This document shows positions 42,051 through 52,597 of a stretch of DNA of 64,000 nucleotides, piece after piece. A program made the position numbers and the translations under genes. This DNA comes from Asticcacaulis currens. GTDB lineage: Bacteria > Pseudomonadota > Alphaproteobacteria > Caulobacterales > Caulobacteraceae. The notes below the pieces were generated by a model. That model made no database searches, was not told the DNA's origin, and was given only the letters and a program-made list of their open reading frames with translations. Each line of letters starts with the position of its first letter. The stretch's first letter is position 1. The DNA lies in the NCBI RefSeq assembly GCF_028550395.1, contig NZ_JAQQKW010000003.1:248001-312000 (forward strand). Direction: 5' to 3'.

Positions 42051-42818
42051 ATGTCCCTGCCCCATGTGCCCCCCGAACTCAGTGACGACGATATTGACCG
42101 CTATGCCCGGCACATTGTGCTGAAAGAGGTAGGCGGCATGGGACAACGCCGTCTGAAAGGCGCCAAGGTGCTGATCGTCGGGCTGGGGGGCATAGGGGCC
42201 CCGGCGGCGCTTTATCTGGCCGCGGCGGGTATCGGTACGCTGGGCCTGCTCGATGACGACACGGTCAGTCTGTCCAACCTGCAAAGACAGGTCCTGTACG
42301 CCACCAATGATGTGGGGGCGCTTAAATCCGAGGTGGCGCAGGCGCGCCTGTCGGCGCTGAATCCGCACGCCGCGCTGAGCCGGCATCCGGTACGGCTGAC
42401 GCCCGACACTGCGGCGGAGATCATCAGCGGCTATGACATCGTGCTGGATGGTTGCGACAATTTCGAGACGCGGCATCTGGTCAACCGCACCTGTATGGCA
42501 TTGGGCAAGACGCTGGTGTCCGGCGCGCTGGGGCGGTTCAGCGGTCAGGTGGCGGTGTTCAAAGGGACGCCCTGCTATCAGTGCCTCGTGCCGGAGATAC
42601 CGCCGGACGCCGAAACCTGTGAGCGCGTCGGCATTGTCGGCGCTCTGGCCGGGATTATTGGTTCGATGAGCGCGCTGGAGGTGATCAAGCTGATCACCGG
42701 CGCGGGCGATCCGCTGATCGGCAATCTGCTGATCTTCGACGGGCTGTCGATGACCTCGCGCGTCATTGCCCTGCCGCCGGAGCCGGATTGCCCGGTCTGT
42801 GGAGGGGGCCATGTTTGA
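42051..42818 (+). CDS. moeB: MoeB/ThiF-family adenylyltransferase
   Basis: A 255-residue E1-like enzyme from ATG 42051 (MSLPHVPPELSDDDIDRYAR). It has RHIVLKEVGGMGQRRLKGAKV, the nucleotide loop VGLGGIGAP (44-51), the Arg finger-type LSNLQRQVLY, and the two zinc-binding pairs C165-x2-C168 (CYQC) and C247-x2-C250 (CPVC). MoeB adenylates the C-terminus of MoaD in molybdopterin synthesis; ThiF or sulfur-carrier activation for other pathways is possible, as no moa gene is adjacent. Overlaps the MAPEG gene by 8 bases. Confidence 0.9.
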   Translation: MSLPHVPPELSDDDIDRYARHIVLKEVGGMGQRRLKGAKVLIVGLGGIGAPAALYLAAAGIGTLGLLDDDTVSLSNLQRQVLYATNDVGALKSEVAQARLSALNPHAALSRHPVRLTPDTAAEIISGYDIVLDGCDNFETRHLVNRTCMALGKTLVSGALGRFSGQVAVFKGTPCYQCLVPEIPPDAETCERVGIVGALAGIIGSMSALEVIKLITGAGDPLIGNLLIFDGLSMTSRVIALPPEPDCPVCGGGHV

Positions 42819-43236
42819 ATTGACTACCGACCAGCAGTTTCTGTTGCCGTTTCTGGGGCATTTCGCGCTGGTGGCCGGGCTCTATATCTGGCTGACCTGG
42901 GAGCGCCAGACGGCGCTTCGCAAGGGGGAGATCAAGCCTGCCGCCTTCGTCAACGCCAATGCCGACCCCGAGCGCTCAAAGCGCGTGGCGCGCAACCTGT
43001 CCAATCAGTTTGAACTGCCGGTCTTTGCCCTGTTTGCCGCCGCTGTCATCTATCAGTCGGGCCGCATCGAAGCGATCGACATTGCCGCCGCCTGGCTGTT
43101 TCTGATCGGGCGGCTCATCCATACGGGCGTTCAGACCCTGACGACGAACGTGCCATTGCGCGGCCTGGTCTTCCTGATCAACTTTGTCGCCGTGGTCATC
43201 CTGATGGGGCGCGTGGCGCAGGGGGTGTTTTTATGA
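42811..43236 (+). CDS. MAPEG family membrane protein
   Basis: A 141-residue protein with four transmembrane helices, from ATG 42811. The motif RVARNLSNQFELPVFALFAA (N-x-x-E-x-x-P) and IGRLIHTGVQTLTTNVPLRG are characteristic of MAPEG proteins, the membrane-bound glutathione-dependent group. The activity in bacteria is mostly untested. Starts 8 bases before the moeB stop and its stop overlaps the cytochrome gene start (ATGA), so the three genes are translationally coupled. Confidence 0.9.
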   Translation: MFELTTDQQFLLPFLGHFALVAGLYIWLTWERQTALRKGEIKPAAFVNANADPERSKRVARNLSNQFELPVFALFAAAVIYQSGRIEAIDIAAAWLFLIGRLIHTGVQTLTTNVPLRGLVFLINFVAVVILMGRVAQGVFL

Positions 43237-43589
43237 AAGCCGCGCTTATTCTGGCGGGCCTGTTGGCCGCCTCCGGTGCACAGGCGCAAACCGTATCCGG
43301 CGAAGACCTGTTTGAGCGCTATTGCGCCAGTTGTCACGAAGTGACGGCGGCCAATGGTCAGGGGCCGTCACTCAAGGGCGTGGTCGGCCGCAAGGTGGCC
43401 AGCGTGGCGGGCTTTGCCTATTCGCCGGCCCTAAAGGCCGCCGGCGCGAAGGGCCTGCGCTGGGACACCGCGCATCTCGACCGGTTCCTCAGCGATCCGT
43501 CAAAGCTCTATCCCGGCACCTACATGCCGCAATCGGTGTCCAAACCCGAAAACCGCGCGGCGATCATCGCGTATCTCAAGGCCCAGTAG
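43233..43589 (+). CDS. Small periplasmic cytochrome c (class I)
   Basis: A 118-residue protein with a signal peptide (LILAGLLAASGAQA, cut near residue 18). The haem site is C31-A-S-C34-H35 and the distal ligand M98 is in PGTYMPQS. GPSLKGVVGRKVA and FAYSPALKAAG are the mitochondrial-type cytochrome c (c2/c550) landmarks. It should shuttle electrons in the periplasm. Coupled to the MAPEG gene by an ATGA overlap. Last gene of the moeB unit; a degraded CCTCCCC-type repeat follows. Confidence 0.93.
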   Translation: MKAALILAGLLAASGAQAQTVSGEDLFERYCASCHEVTAANGQGPSLKGVVGRKVASVAGFAYSPALKAAGAKGLRWDTAHLDRFLSDPSKLYPGTYMPQSVSKPENRAAIIAYLKAQ

Positions 43590-43674
43590 AGCCCCCTCCA
43601 CCCCTTCGGGGTCGCCCTCCCCCGTACGCTTCGCTACAGGGGAGGATGTCAAGCCCATTGGGATACTTCCCAAT

Positions 43675-43703
43675 TAGACATTCCGCACGTTTTCCTGTAT
43701 AGG
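43675..43703 (+). promoter_or_regulatory. rlmN: Promoter of rlmN with upstream palindrome
   Basis: TAGACA (43675-43680) and TATAGG (43698-43703) are 17 bases apart. A perfect palindrome, ATTGGGA-TACT-TCCCAAT (43657-43674), abuts the -35 element and could be an operator or activator site. The GTG start of rlmN is at 43749. Confidence 0.45.
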
Positions 43704-43748
43704 CCCCCACTCGCTCCCCGCATCTGTGCCTTTTCTGAGAGTCCCCCC

Positions 43749-44984
43749 GTGGCCTATACGCTCGACCTGTCCGCCAAACCCGCCGCAAGCGCCAAGGTGA
43801 ATATCACCGGCCTGACGCGCGATGGCCTGATCGCGGCGCTGAAAGAGTCCGGTGTGGTCGAGGAGCGCAAGGCGAAGATGCGCGCCCAGCAGATCTGGCG
43901 CTGGGTGCACCATTACGGCTTCACCGATTTCGACAAGATGACCGATATCGGCAAGGATCAGCGCGGGCCGCTGGCCGAAAAATTCACCCTTGCCCGCCCG
44001 GAAGTGGTCGAGCGTCAGGTGTCGAAAGACGGCACGCGCAAGTGGCTGATCCGCATGGCGCCGGGTATCGAGGTCGAAACCGTCTATATCCCGGATGTAG
44101 GTCGCTCAGGCGCCCTGTGCGTCTCGTCTCAGGTCGGCTGCACGCTCAACTGCTCCTTCTGCCATACGGGCACGCAGCGTCTGGTGCGTAACCTGACCGC
44201 CGCCGAAATCGTGGCGCAGGTACAGGTAGCGCGCGATGATCTGGGGGAATGGCCGTCGCCCAAGGAAGACCGCCGCCTGTCCAATATCGTCTTCATGGGC
44301 ATGGGCGAGCCGCTGTACAATCTCGACAATGTCGCCGATGCCATCGACATCATTTCGGACAATGAAGGCATCGCCATTTCGCGCCGCCGCATCACGGTTT
44401 CGACCTCCGGTGTGGTGCCGGAACTCGACACGCTGGGCAAGCGTACGGCGGCCATGCTGGCCATTTCGCTGCACGCCACCCATGATGAGTTGCGCGACGT
44501 ACTGGTGCCAGTCAACAAGAAGTACCCGCTGAAAGACCTGATGGCCGCCATCCGCGCCTATCCGGACCTGTCGAACGCGCGGCGCGTCACCTTTGAATAT
44601 GTGATGCTGAAAGGCGTTAACGACTCACCCGCCGAAGCGCGCGCCCTCATTAATCTGATCAAGGGCATTCCGGCGAAGATCAACCTGATCCCGTTCAACC
44701 CCTGGCCGGGCACCGACTATCAATGTTCGGACTGGCGGACCATCGAAGCCTTTGCGGCCATCCTTAACAAGGCCGGCTACGCCTCGCCCATCCGCACGCC
44801 GCGCGGGCGCGACATTCTGGCTGCCTGCGGTCAGTTGAAGTCCGAGAGCGAGAAGGTCCGCGCCAGCGCGCTGCGCAAGGCGCAGGTCGAAGGTCTGGCC
44901 CAGGTCGAAGACGAAACGCCCCATAATGAGACAGACGCGATCGAAACGGAGCTGCCTTACGGCCATCTGGCCTCCGGCATGTAG
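43749..44984 (+). CDS. rlmN: 23S rRNA (adenine(2503)-C(2))-methyltransferase RlmN
   Basis: A 411-residue radical-SAM enzyme that methylates C2 of A2503 in 23S rRNA and A37 in some tRNAs. The [4Fe-4S] ligands are C131-x3-C135-x2-C138 ([11 protein letters not shown]); the methyl-carrying Cys lies in [12 protein letters not shown] near the C-terminus, and C124 (ALCVSSQVG) is also conserved. [10 protein letters not shown] and [12 protein letters not shown] are family landmarks. The start is GTG (43749). The C-terminal 40 residues beyond the core are acidic and not conserved. Confidence 0.95.
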   Translation: MAYTLDLSAKPAASAKVNITGLTRDGLIAALKESGVVEERKAKMRAQQIWRWVHHYGFTDFDKMTDIGKDQRGPLAEKFTLARPEVVERQVSKDGTRKWLIRMAPGIEVETVYIPDVGRSGALCVSSQVGCTLNCSFCHTGTQRLVRNLTAAEIVAQVQVARDDLGEWPSPKEDRRLSNIVFMGMGEPLYNLDNVADAIDIISDNEGIAISRRRITVSTSGVVPELDTLGKRTAAMLAISLHATHDELRDVLVPVNKKYPLKDLMAAIRAYPDLSNARRVTFEYVMLKGVNDSPAEARALINLIKGIPAKINLIPFNPWPGTDYQCSDWRTIEAFAAILNKAGYASPIRTPRGRDILAACGQLKSESEKVRASALRKAQVEGLAQVEDETPHNETDAIETELPYGHLASGM

Positions 44985-45027
44985 TTTTGGGCCTGTGTGG
45001 CTATAAAAAACGGTCACATTTTCGGCC

Positions 45028-45054
45028 TTGATCTTGCAACAACCCCGATACAAT
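45028..45054 (+). promoter_or_regulatory. Weak promoter candidate for the DUF350 gene
   Basis: TTGATC (45028-45033) and TACAAT (45049-45054) with a short 15-base spacer. A start near 45061 would leave about 42 bases before the ATG at 45103. Spacing is suboptimal, so confidence is low. Confidence 0.3.
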
Positions 45055-45102
45055 ACTCCTCGTCCGCTTGGGACGGCGGGTGTAATCGGGGCTTTGATTG
45101 GC

Positions 45103-45561
45103 ATGATACCGGATTTCCTCAATCTCGATTTTCTGGTGCCGGACGTTTTGCGTCCGGAGGTGCAGGCCTTTGCCTCCGGCTTCCCCATTACCCTACTGCA
45201 CGCCGGGGCGACCCTGCTGATGCTGTTCATCGGGGCCTTCATCTATTCGATCCTGACGCCCTATAAAGAAATCCAGCAGATCCGCGACGGTAACTCGGCC
45301 GCGGCGGTGGCCTATGGCGGCGTGATCATCGGTCTGGCCGTACCACTGGCAGCGTCGATGGCCGCTTCGACCTCGGTGCGTGAAATTCTGATCTGGGGGG
45401 GTGCCACCGTCCTTTTGCAACTGTTCGTCTTCCGTCTGGTGGACTTTCTGCTGGCGGGCCTGCCGCAGCGCATCGACGAAGGCGAGGTTTCCGCCGCCGT
45501 GTTGCTGGTGGCGGGTAAGCTGGCCGTCGCCCTGATCCTCGCCGCCGCCGTCGCCGGTTAA
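45103..45561 (+). CDS. DUF350 (YjfL-like) membrane protein
   Basis: A 152-residue protein from ATG 45103; a TTG at 45028 in frame would overlap a likely promoter. It has four transmembrane helices with LHAGATLLMLFIGAFIYSIL, then YKEIQQIRDGNSAAAVAYGG and VIIGLAVPLAASMAASTSV, the DUF350 repeat pattern. Function is unknown. The next gene starts 18 bases downstream and encodes a protein with a degenerate trypsin fold; the two are probably expressed together. Confidence 0.87.
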   Translation: MIPDFLNLDFLVPDVLRPEVQAFASGFPITLLHAGATLLMLFIGAFIYSILTPYKEIQQIRDGNSAAAVAYGGVIIGLAVPLAASMAASTSVREILIWGGATVLLQLFVFRLVDFLLAGLPQRIDEGEVSAAVLLVAGKLAVALILAAAVAG

Positions 45562-45579
45562 CCGCAAAGGGGTTTTAGG

Positions 45580-46407
45580 ATGGGCCTGATCCCCGACTGG
45601 CTGCTCTACGGTTCGGCAGTGGCGCTGATGGTGATCGTGCCCGGTCGTTGGGCCGACAAATCCATGTCGCCGCCCGCCCCGCCACCGCCCGCGCCCGGCG
45701 AAGCGGCCCTCTTCGCCACCTATTCGCCCTTCTCGCATAACGAGATCATCAGCCTGCCGATGATGAACGATATTGATTATCGCGGCACGGCCTTTTCGGT
45801 TTCCAAGTCCGGTGAGTGGGTGCTGGCCCGCGAAAGCATCCGCAACTGCCGCTATCCTTTCCTTAATCTGGGTGGCCATCTGGGGGTGCGTATCCGGGTG
45901 CAGTATAAGCGCAGCCTCGACAACTATGTGCTGGCCGTCACCGAAAGCGGCGCGCGTCCCCTGCCCTTCGCCGATCCGAAGACGATCAAGCCGGGCATGC
46001 GCGGCTTCATGCCGGGTTTTCCGCAGGATCAGGTCGGCGAAGCCACCGGCCGCCTGATCGGGGAAACCCGGCTCAAGACCGGCAAACGCTTTGAGGCGGC
46101 AGAGCCCGTTCTGGCCTGGGCCGAGGCCGGACATACCGAGGATGTCTCAGGCAGCCTGAACAAGCTGCTGGGCGGCCCGACCCTCAACGCCCAGTCTCAG
46201 GTTATCGGCATCACCCTGAAAACCAAGCCGCGCCGCGGGCGTCTCTATTCCTCGACACCGGCTACTCTGGCCAAGATCGGCAATACGCCGTCGCGTACCT
46301 ATGATTTCGAGCATGAAGACCTGCTGACGCGCCGCAATTACGGCATCGTCTCCGATACGCTGCGTCGCGATTATCGCGTCGCACAGGTCGGCTGTATTCA
46401 AAGCTGA
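45580..46407 (+). CDS. Membrane-anchored trypsin-fold protein lacking the catalytic triad
   Basis: A 275-residue protein with an N-terminal anchor (WLLYGSAVALMVIVPGRW), a Pro-rich linker (PPAPPPPAPGEAAL) and a domain resembling S1C trypsin-like peptidases. YRGTAFSVSKSGEWVLARES corresponds to the usual SGTGF-x-V-x-x-x-G-x-VLTN-H-V, but the His is missing. The segment LNKLLGGPTLNAQSQVIGI corresponds to GNSGGPLLN-x-x-GQVVGI, but the catalytic Ser is Leu. PGMRGFMPGFPQ matches the GY-P segment. It is therefore probably a pseudo-protease. Adjacent to the DUF350 gene. The fold assignment is by motif comparison only. Confidence 0.8.
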   Translation: MGLIPDWLLYGSAVALMVIVPGRWADKSMSPPAPPPPAPGEAALFATYSPFSHNEIISLPMMNDIDYRGTAFSVSKSGEWVLARESIRNCRYPFLNLGGHLGVRIRVQYKRSLDNYVLAVTESGARPLPFADPKTIKPGMRGFMPGFPQDQVGEATGRLIGETRLKTGKRFEAAEPVLAWAEAGHTEDVSGSLNKLLGGPTLNAQSQVIGITLKTKPRRGRLYSSTPATLAKIGNTPSRTYDFEHEDLLTRRNYGIVSDTLRRDYRVAQVGCIQS

Positions 46408-46554
46408 CGACCTTATACCTCACCAGCGTGCTGGGGATGGGGACTGCGCCTGAAAGGCGTGGCGGTGGGGCTTTACCTCCTCTGAGACAAATTACGATTT
46501 TAACCGCAATATTCGGGACGTGACGCGCGCGGTCATCCGTGTAAGTCTGCACGC

Positions 46555-47199
46555 ATGATCCCCGGTGACCTCGTCCCCCTTGAACGCGCCCACATGACCG
46601 CTCTGGCCGAAGCCGACCCGGCGCTGGCGCCACTGTTTGCCACCGTGGGCGACCTCAACTTCCGTCACCGGGCCGACGGCTTCGAAGGCCTGCTGCGCCT
46701 GATCGTCGAGCAGCAATTATCGGTTAAGGCCGCCGACGCCATCTGGCAGAAGGTGCGCGGCGGCCTGGCCGAAATGAGCCCGGCCCATCTGCTGGCCCTG
46801 TCCGATGAGACCCTGCGCGGGCATGGCCTGTCGCGTCCCAAGGCCAGATATGCGCGCATTCTTGCCAAAGCCGTCCATGACCGGTCGCTCGATTTCGCGC
46901 ATGTGAGGGGCCTGGAGGCCGAAGCCGCCATCGGCCACCTGACGGCGCTGAAAGGCATAGGGCGCTGGACGGCGGAGGTCTATCTGATGTTCTGCGAAGG
47001 CCGCCTCGACATCTTCCCGACCGGTGACATCGCCTTGCGCGAAGCCGTCGGCTGGCTCGACGGCCTTGATGCCCGCCCGGACGAAGCCTATTGTCGCGAG
47101 CGTGCCGTGCGCTGGTCGCCCTACCGCTCGGTGGTGTCGCACGCCCTGTGGGGCTGGTACGGCGCGGTCAAGCGGGGGGAGGCGAGCAAAGCGCTCTGA
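46555..47199 (+). CDS. AlkA-like DNA-3-methyladenine glycosylase (HhH-GPD family)
   Basis: A 214-residue base-excision enzyme. The helix-hairpin-helix LTALKGIGRWTAEVYLMFCE and the catalytic Asp D158 in IFPTGDIALREAV define the HhH-GPD superfamily; the short length without an N-terminal TBP-like domain matches the single-domain 3-methyladenine glycosylase II type. GLLRLIVEQQLSVKAADAIW is also characteristic. It removes alkylated purines. Monocistronic by spacing. Confidence 0.92.
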   Translation: MIPGDLVPLERAHMTALAEADPALAPLFATVGDLNFRHRADGFEGLLRLIVEQQLSVKAADAIWQKVRGGLAEMSPAHLLALSDETLRGHGLSRPKARYARILAKAVHDRSLDFAHVRGLEAEAAIGHLTALKGIGRWTAEVYLMFCEGRLDIFPTGDIALREAVGWLDGLDARPDEAYCRERAVRWSPYRSVVSHALWGWYGAVKRGEASKAL

Positions 47200-47305
47200 A
47201 GGTCCTTACCCGCGGCTTACACCCGGCTGTAGCTGCGCCATATCGCTCTTACGCAAGGCGGGTCTAGGCTCAGCGCTCAACCTATAATGAGACTGGAGCC
47301 GAGGC

Positions 47306-47755
47306 ATGGATATCTATAATTACATCAAAAAAGACCACCGCAAGGTCGAGGACCTGATGGAGCAGGTGGTCAATGCCGCTGATGGCGCGACGCGCCTGCG
47401 TGTGTTCAATGAGATCAAAAACGAGCTGACGCTCCACGCCAAGAGCGAGGAAGAGACCTTCTACAAGGCCATTCTGGACGCCACGCGCTCAAAAACCGTC
47501 GAGCACAAGATGGACCATGCCAATGAAGAGCATGACGAAATCGAAGCCTTCCTGCAGAAGGTGTCCGGCCTGTCGGCCGACAGCGATCAGTGGCTGCTGC
47601 ATTTCGGCGAACTGAAGCACGCCGTCATGCACCACGTCGAAGAGGAAGAGGGCGAAATCTTCGAAAAGGCCAAGACCTATCTCAGCGCCGATCAGGCCCG
47701 CAAGCTGGCCAAGGAAATGGATGCGCTGAAAAAGGACATGATGGCCGGGGCGTAA
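47306..47755 (+). CDS. Hemerythrin HHE cation-binding domain protein
   Basis: A 149-residue four-helix protein with the hemerythrin ligand set: H11 (KKDHRKVEDL), H44 and E48 (LTLHAKSEEETF), H71/H76 (DHANEEHDEIEAF) and H105/H109 (LKHAVMHHVEEEE). These bind a di-iron centre and sense or store O2, NO or iron. The C-terminal helix is amphipathic and Lys-rich. Monocistronic and ended by the strong terminator at 47781-47813. Contrast this with the degenerate HHE-like protein at 1762-2085. Confidence 0.93.
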   Translation: MDIYNYIKKDHRKVEDLMEQVVNAADGATRLRVFNEIKNELTLHAKSEEETFYKAILDATRSKTVEHKMDHANEEHDEIEAFLQKVSGLSADSDQWLLHFGELKHAVMHHVEEEEGEIFEKAKTYLSADQARKLAKEMDALKKDMMAGA

Positions 47756-47780
47756 GGCTTAATCCCAACACCATCTTTCA

Positions 47781-47813
47781 AAATGGCCTCCCCGTTCTCA
47801 GGGGAGGCCATTT
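47781..47813. terminator. Bidirectional terminator between the hemerythrin gene and acs
   Basis: AAATGGCCTCCCC (47781-47793) pairs perfectly over 13 bases with GGGGAGGCCATTT (47801-47813), loop GTTCTCA, with T-rich DNA on both sides. It serves the two convergent genes. Confidence 0.8.
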
Positions 47814-47827
47814 CTTTGCGCTCTGTT

Positions 47828-49774
<1,947 letters not shown>

Positions 49775-49939
49775 GGCGTCCTCACACATCTTCTTGCTTA
49801 TCTTGCCGTAGAGATAAGACTGATCCACGGCCCTGTCGAGCCAGCCAACCACAATTTGCGCGGCAGGGAAACTTGGCAATAGGTCGTATATTGGTTATGC
49901 AATGTGGATCATTTTTGTGACCATTTTGAAGGACTAGCT

Positions 49940-50686
49940 GTGCATCTCGCCTTTTCCACATGGCCGGAAATCGAAGCCCGTCTGAAGACCTCGAAGACGG
50001 TGATCATTCCCATCGGTTCCAACGAACAGCACGGCCCGATGGGGCTTTTGGGGACCGACTGGCTGTGCCCGGAAATCATCGCCCATGCGGCGGAGAAGCA
50101 AGGCGATATTCTGGTCGCGCCGACCTTCAATATCGGCATGGCGCAGCACCATCTGGGCTTTGCGGGTACCATTTCCTTGCGCCCTTCGACCTTTATGGCG
50201 GCCATCGAAGACTGGGTGAAGTCGCTGGGGCGGCATGGCTTTGAGCGCATCTATTTCCTCAATGGCCACGGCGGCAATGTCGCCTCGATCGAAGCGGCCT
50301 TTTCGGAAATCTATAGCCAGTGGTCATGGCAGGGCGTGCGCTGCCCCTTCGCGCTGAAACTGTCGAACTGGTGGGATTTGCCGGGCATTTCGCCTCTGTG
50401 CGCCCGCCTCTTCCCCACCGGGCACGGCAGCCACGCCACGCCGTCGGAAATCGCCCTGACCTGGGCCGCCTATCCGCAGGCCGTGCGCGACCTGACGATG
50501 GACCCGCCGATTGCGCCCACCGGCCCGATCCGCGACGCACTTGATTATCGCGCGCGCTTCACTGACGGCCGCATCGGCGCAGACTCATCACTGGCCACGC
50601 AGGCGCTGGGGCAGCAGATTCTGGAAGCGGCGGTTCCGGCCCTGCTGAAAGATATTGCCAAGTTTGAGGCTGAGGAACGGCCCTGA
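49940..50686 (+). CDS. Creatininase-family amidohydrolase
   Basis: A 248-residue protein from GTG 49940, with GAAGGA at 49928-49933; the upstream GTG at 49904 has no ribosome site. Metal-binding and catalytic segments typical of the family are IIPIGSNEQHGPMGLLGTDW, HHLGFAGTISLRP, FLNGHGGNVASIEAAF and GHGSHATPSEIALTW. Family members open creatinine or hydrolyse formamide-type bonds (some make riboflavin/F420 precursors), so the substrate is not assigned. Divergent from acs, convergent with parE. Confidence 0.9.
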   Translation: MHLAFSTWPEIEARLKTSKTVIIPIGSNEQHGPMGLLGTDWLCPEIIAHAAEKQGDILVAPTFNIGMAQHHLGFAGTISLRPSTFMAAIEDWVKSLGRHGFERIYFLNGHGGNVASIEAAFSEIYSQWSWQGVRCPFALKLSNWWDLPGISPLCARLFPTGHGSHATPSEIALTWAAYPQAVRDLTMDPPIAPTGPIRDALDYRARFTDGRIGADSSLATQALGQQILEAAVPALLKDIAKFEAEERP

Positions 50687-50974
50687 CTACAGATGCGTTT
50701 CGACATCCATGCGTTGATGCAGGATGCGAACAATGTCGAGCCCATCGTTCAGGCGAAAATAGATGATGTGCGACCCACAGGCATATTTGAGATAGCCTGT
50801 CCGCACATTCACGGGTTTGCCCTTACGGCGGCCTGCCGCCAGATCATCGAAGGCGGCGGCGATTAAGAGTGTATAACGATCCGCCTGATCCGCCGACCAT
50901 TGACGGCGGCTGTATAGCCAGATGTCGCGCAGGTCGGCTTGTGCGGCCGGCCGAAGGCTGTACGCCTCAGCCAT
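50687..50974 (-). CDS. parE: ParE-family toxin (RelE/ParE superfamily)
   Basis: A 95-residue protein with the ParE pattern: LRPAAQADLRDIWLYSRRQW (D-L-x-x-I-W-x-Y motif), GKPVNVRTGYLKYACGSHII and DIVRILHQRMDVETHL at the end. ParE toxins bind DNA gyrase. It follows parD with an 8-base overlap, the standard antitoxin-first order. It ends one base after the creatininase-family stop on the other strand. Confidence 0.9.
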   Translation of the reverse strand: MAEAYSLRPAAQADLRDIWLYSRRQWSADQADRYTLLIAAAFDDLAAGRRKGKPVNVRTGYLKYACGSHIIYFRLNDGLDIVRILHQRMDVETHL

Positions 50975-51209
50975 GTTCGGCGCGCATTTGCTTCAGGAAA
51001 GCGTCACTATCGAAGGCTTCAGGGGGACCGGATTGTTCGCCCTCAATCAGAGCCTGTTGCAGCGCCTTGACCTTGGCCTCATGTTCCTCAAGCAGCCTCA
51101 GTCCGGCACGCACCACTTCGGTAGCAGACCCATAGCGGCCTTCTTCAAGCTGCGTTGCAATAAAGCCGGTGAAATGGTCACCCAGAGATATGGAGGTTGT
51201 GCGTGCCAT
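50967..51209 (-). CDS. parD: ParD-family antitoxin
   Basis: An 80-residue ribbon-helix-helix antitoxin: MARTTSISLGDHFTGFIATQ, then GRYGSATEVVRAGLRLLEEH, with an acidic disordered C-terminus (GPPEAFDSDAFLKQ) that should wrap around ParE. It binds its own promoter in homologs. The ATG at 51209 has GGAG upstream. It is first of the parDE pair, with an 8-base overlap. Located between the Rieske gene and the creatininase gene. Confidence 0.92.
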   Translation of the reverse strand: MARTTSISLGDHFTGFIATQLEEGRYGSATEVVRAGLRLLEEHEAKVKALQQALIEGEQSGPPEAFDSDAFLKQMRAEHG

Positions 51210-51248
51210 GGTCAGGCTCCTTCTGTGCTAAATATTAGCACAGCGCGA

Positions 51249-51584
51249 CTAAACCGTCACCACCTCATCGTCGCGGCGTTCGACCGGCCACGGAGTGAGG
51301 TGCTCACCGGCGCAGGGGCCGCCGATGCAAAGGCCGCTGTCTTTCAGAAACGACGCGCCGTGCCAGCGGCAGAGGATCACGTCCTGCTCGCGCGTCTGAT
51401 AATCGCTTTCTTCCTGATCGCCCCCCAGCAGCATCCCGTTGTGCGGGCACGCATCGACATAGCCGCGCGGCAAATAGTCATCGAGGATGACAAACCCCTC
51501 AAATCCGTCCTGACGATAGAGGACGGTGCCGGTTACCTGAAGCTCAGCCCAGGTGCAGATAACGGTGCCGGGAGGCGGTCTCAC
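51249..51584 (-). CDS. Rieske [2Fe-2S] protein
   Basis: A 111-residue stand-alone Rieske ferredoxin. The cluster ligands are C46-x-H48 ([10 protein letters not shown]) and C72-x2-H75 (LCRWHGASF), with the LGG region shortened. The N-terminal [11 protein letters not shown] is the usual first strand. It may serve as the electron carrier of an oxygenase, but no oxygenase is adjacent; gpsA lies upstream with an ATGA overlap, so the gene is part of the tsaD-gpsA unit. Redox partner unknown. Confidence 0.88.
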   Translation of the reverse strand: MRPPPGTVICTWAELQVTGTVLYRQDGFEGFVILDDYLPRGYVDACPHNGMLLGGDQEESDYQTREQDVILCRWHGASFLKDSGLCIGGPCAGEHLTPWPVERRDDEVVTV

Positions 51585-52597
51585 CGTTCGGTCTTCAGGG
51601 GACGCGACATCAGATCGCCGATGGCCTTATCGACACTGGCTTCGCCCGACAGGATGGTCGCCACCATGTTGCAGATCGGCAGATCGACACCCAGCTTTTC
51701 GCCCAGATGCTTGACCGCCGGGGCCGATTCCACTCCTTCGGCGACCGAAATCTTGCCTTCCAGCGCCTGAGCCAGAGTCTGCCCGCCACCGAGGGCCAGA
51801 CCGACGCTCATATTGCGCGATTGCGGCGACGAGCACGACAGGACCAGATCACCCATGCCGCACAGACCGCTCAGCGTCTCGGCCTTCGCCCCCAGCGCCA
51901 CGGCCAGACGGGTCATTTCGGCAAAACCGCGCGTAATCAGGGCGGCGTGCGCCGAACGCCCCAGTCCCTTACCTTCGGAAATACCACAGGCAATGGCCAG
52001 AACGTTTTTCAGCGCCCCCCCCGCCTCAGCGCCGATCATGTCGTCGATCAGATAGGGGCGGAAGGTCTGCGTCGCCAAAGTCGTCGAAATCTGCGCCCCC
52101 AGCTCGGCATCCTTGCAGGCCAGCGTCACCGCCGTGGGCAGGCCGCGCGCCACTTCGGCGGCGAAGGACGGCCCGGACAACACAGCCGCGCGCGCCTGCG
52201 GCAGGGTGGCGGCCAGCACCTCGTTCATCAGGCAGTCCGTGCCGCGCTCAACCCCCTTGGCGCACAGGACGATGGGCAGGCCGTCGCGCACATGCGGCGC
52301 AAAGGCCTTCAGCGAGGCGCGCATATGCTGCGCCGGCGGCACGGCCAGAATCAAATCGCAGTCGCCCAGATCGGCCAGATCGGCGGTCGCCTTTACCTGC
52401 GGCAGCAGCTCCCGGCCCGGCAGATAGAGGTGATTGAGGTGCTGAGCATTGATCGACTCGGCGACTTCCGGCTCACGGCACTGGATCAAGACCTCGCGCC
52501 CGGCCCGCGCGGCGACCTGCGCCAGCGCCGTACCCCATGCCCCTGCCCCGATGATTCCAACCTTGTCAAAGGCTTTGGCGTGCACGAATTGGGTCAA
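51581..52597 (-). CDS. gpsA: Glycerol-3-phosphate dehydrogenase [NAD(P)+]
   Basis: A 338-residue enzyme making sn-glycerol-3-phosphate for phospholipid synthesis. The Rossmann loop is [30 protein letters not shown] and [20 protein letters not shown] carry the active-site Lys region, and the C-terminal domain has [19 protein letters not shown]. It overlaps tsaD upstream by 4 bases and the Rieske gene downstream by 4 bases, so tsaD-gpsA-Rieske form one operon. Confidence 0.95.
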   Translation of the reverse strand: MTQFVHAKAFDKVGIIGAGAWGTALAQVAARAGREVLIQCREPEVAESINAQHLNHLYLPGRELLPQVKATADLADLGDCDLILAVPPAQHMRASLKAFAPHVRDGLPIVLCAKGVERGTDCLMNEVLAATLPQARAAVLSGPSFAAEVARGLPTAVTLACKDAELGAQISTTLATQTFRPYLIDDMIGAEAGGALKNVLAIACGISEGKGLGRSAHAALITRGFAEMTRLAVALGAKAETLSGLCGMGDLVLSCSSPQSRNMSVGLALGGGQTLAQALEGKISVAEGVESAPAVKHLGEKLGVDLPICNMVATILSGEASVDKAIGDLMSRPLKTER

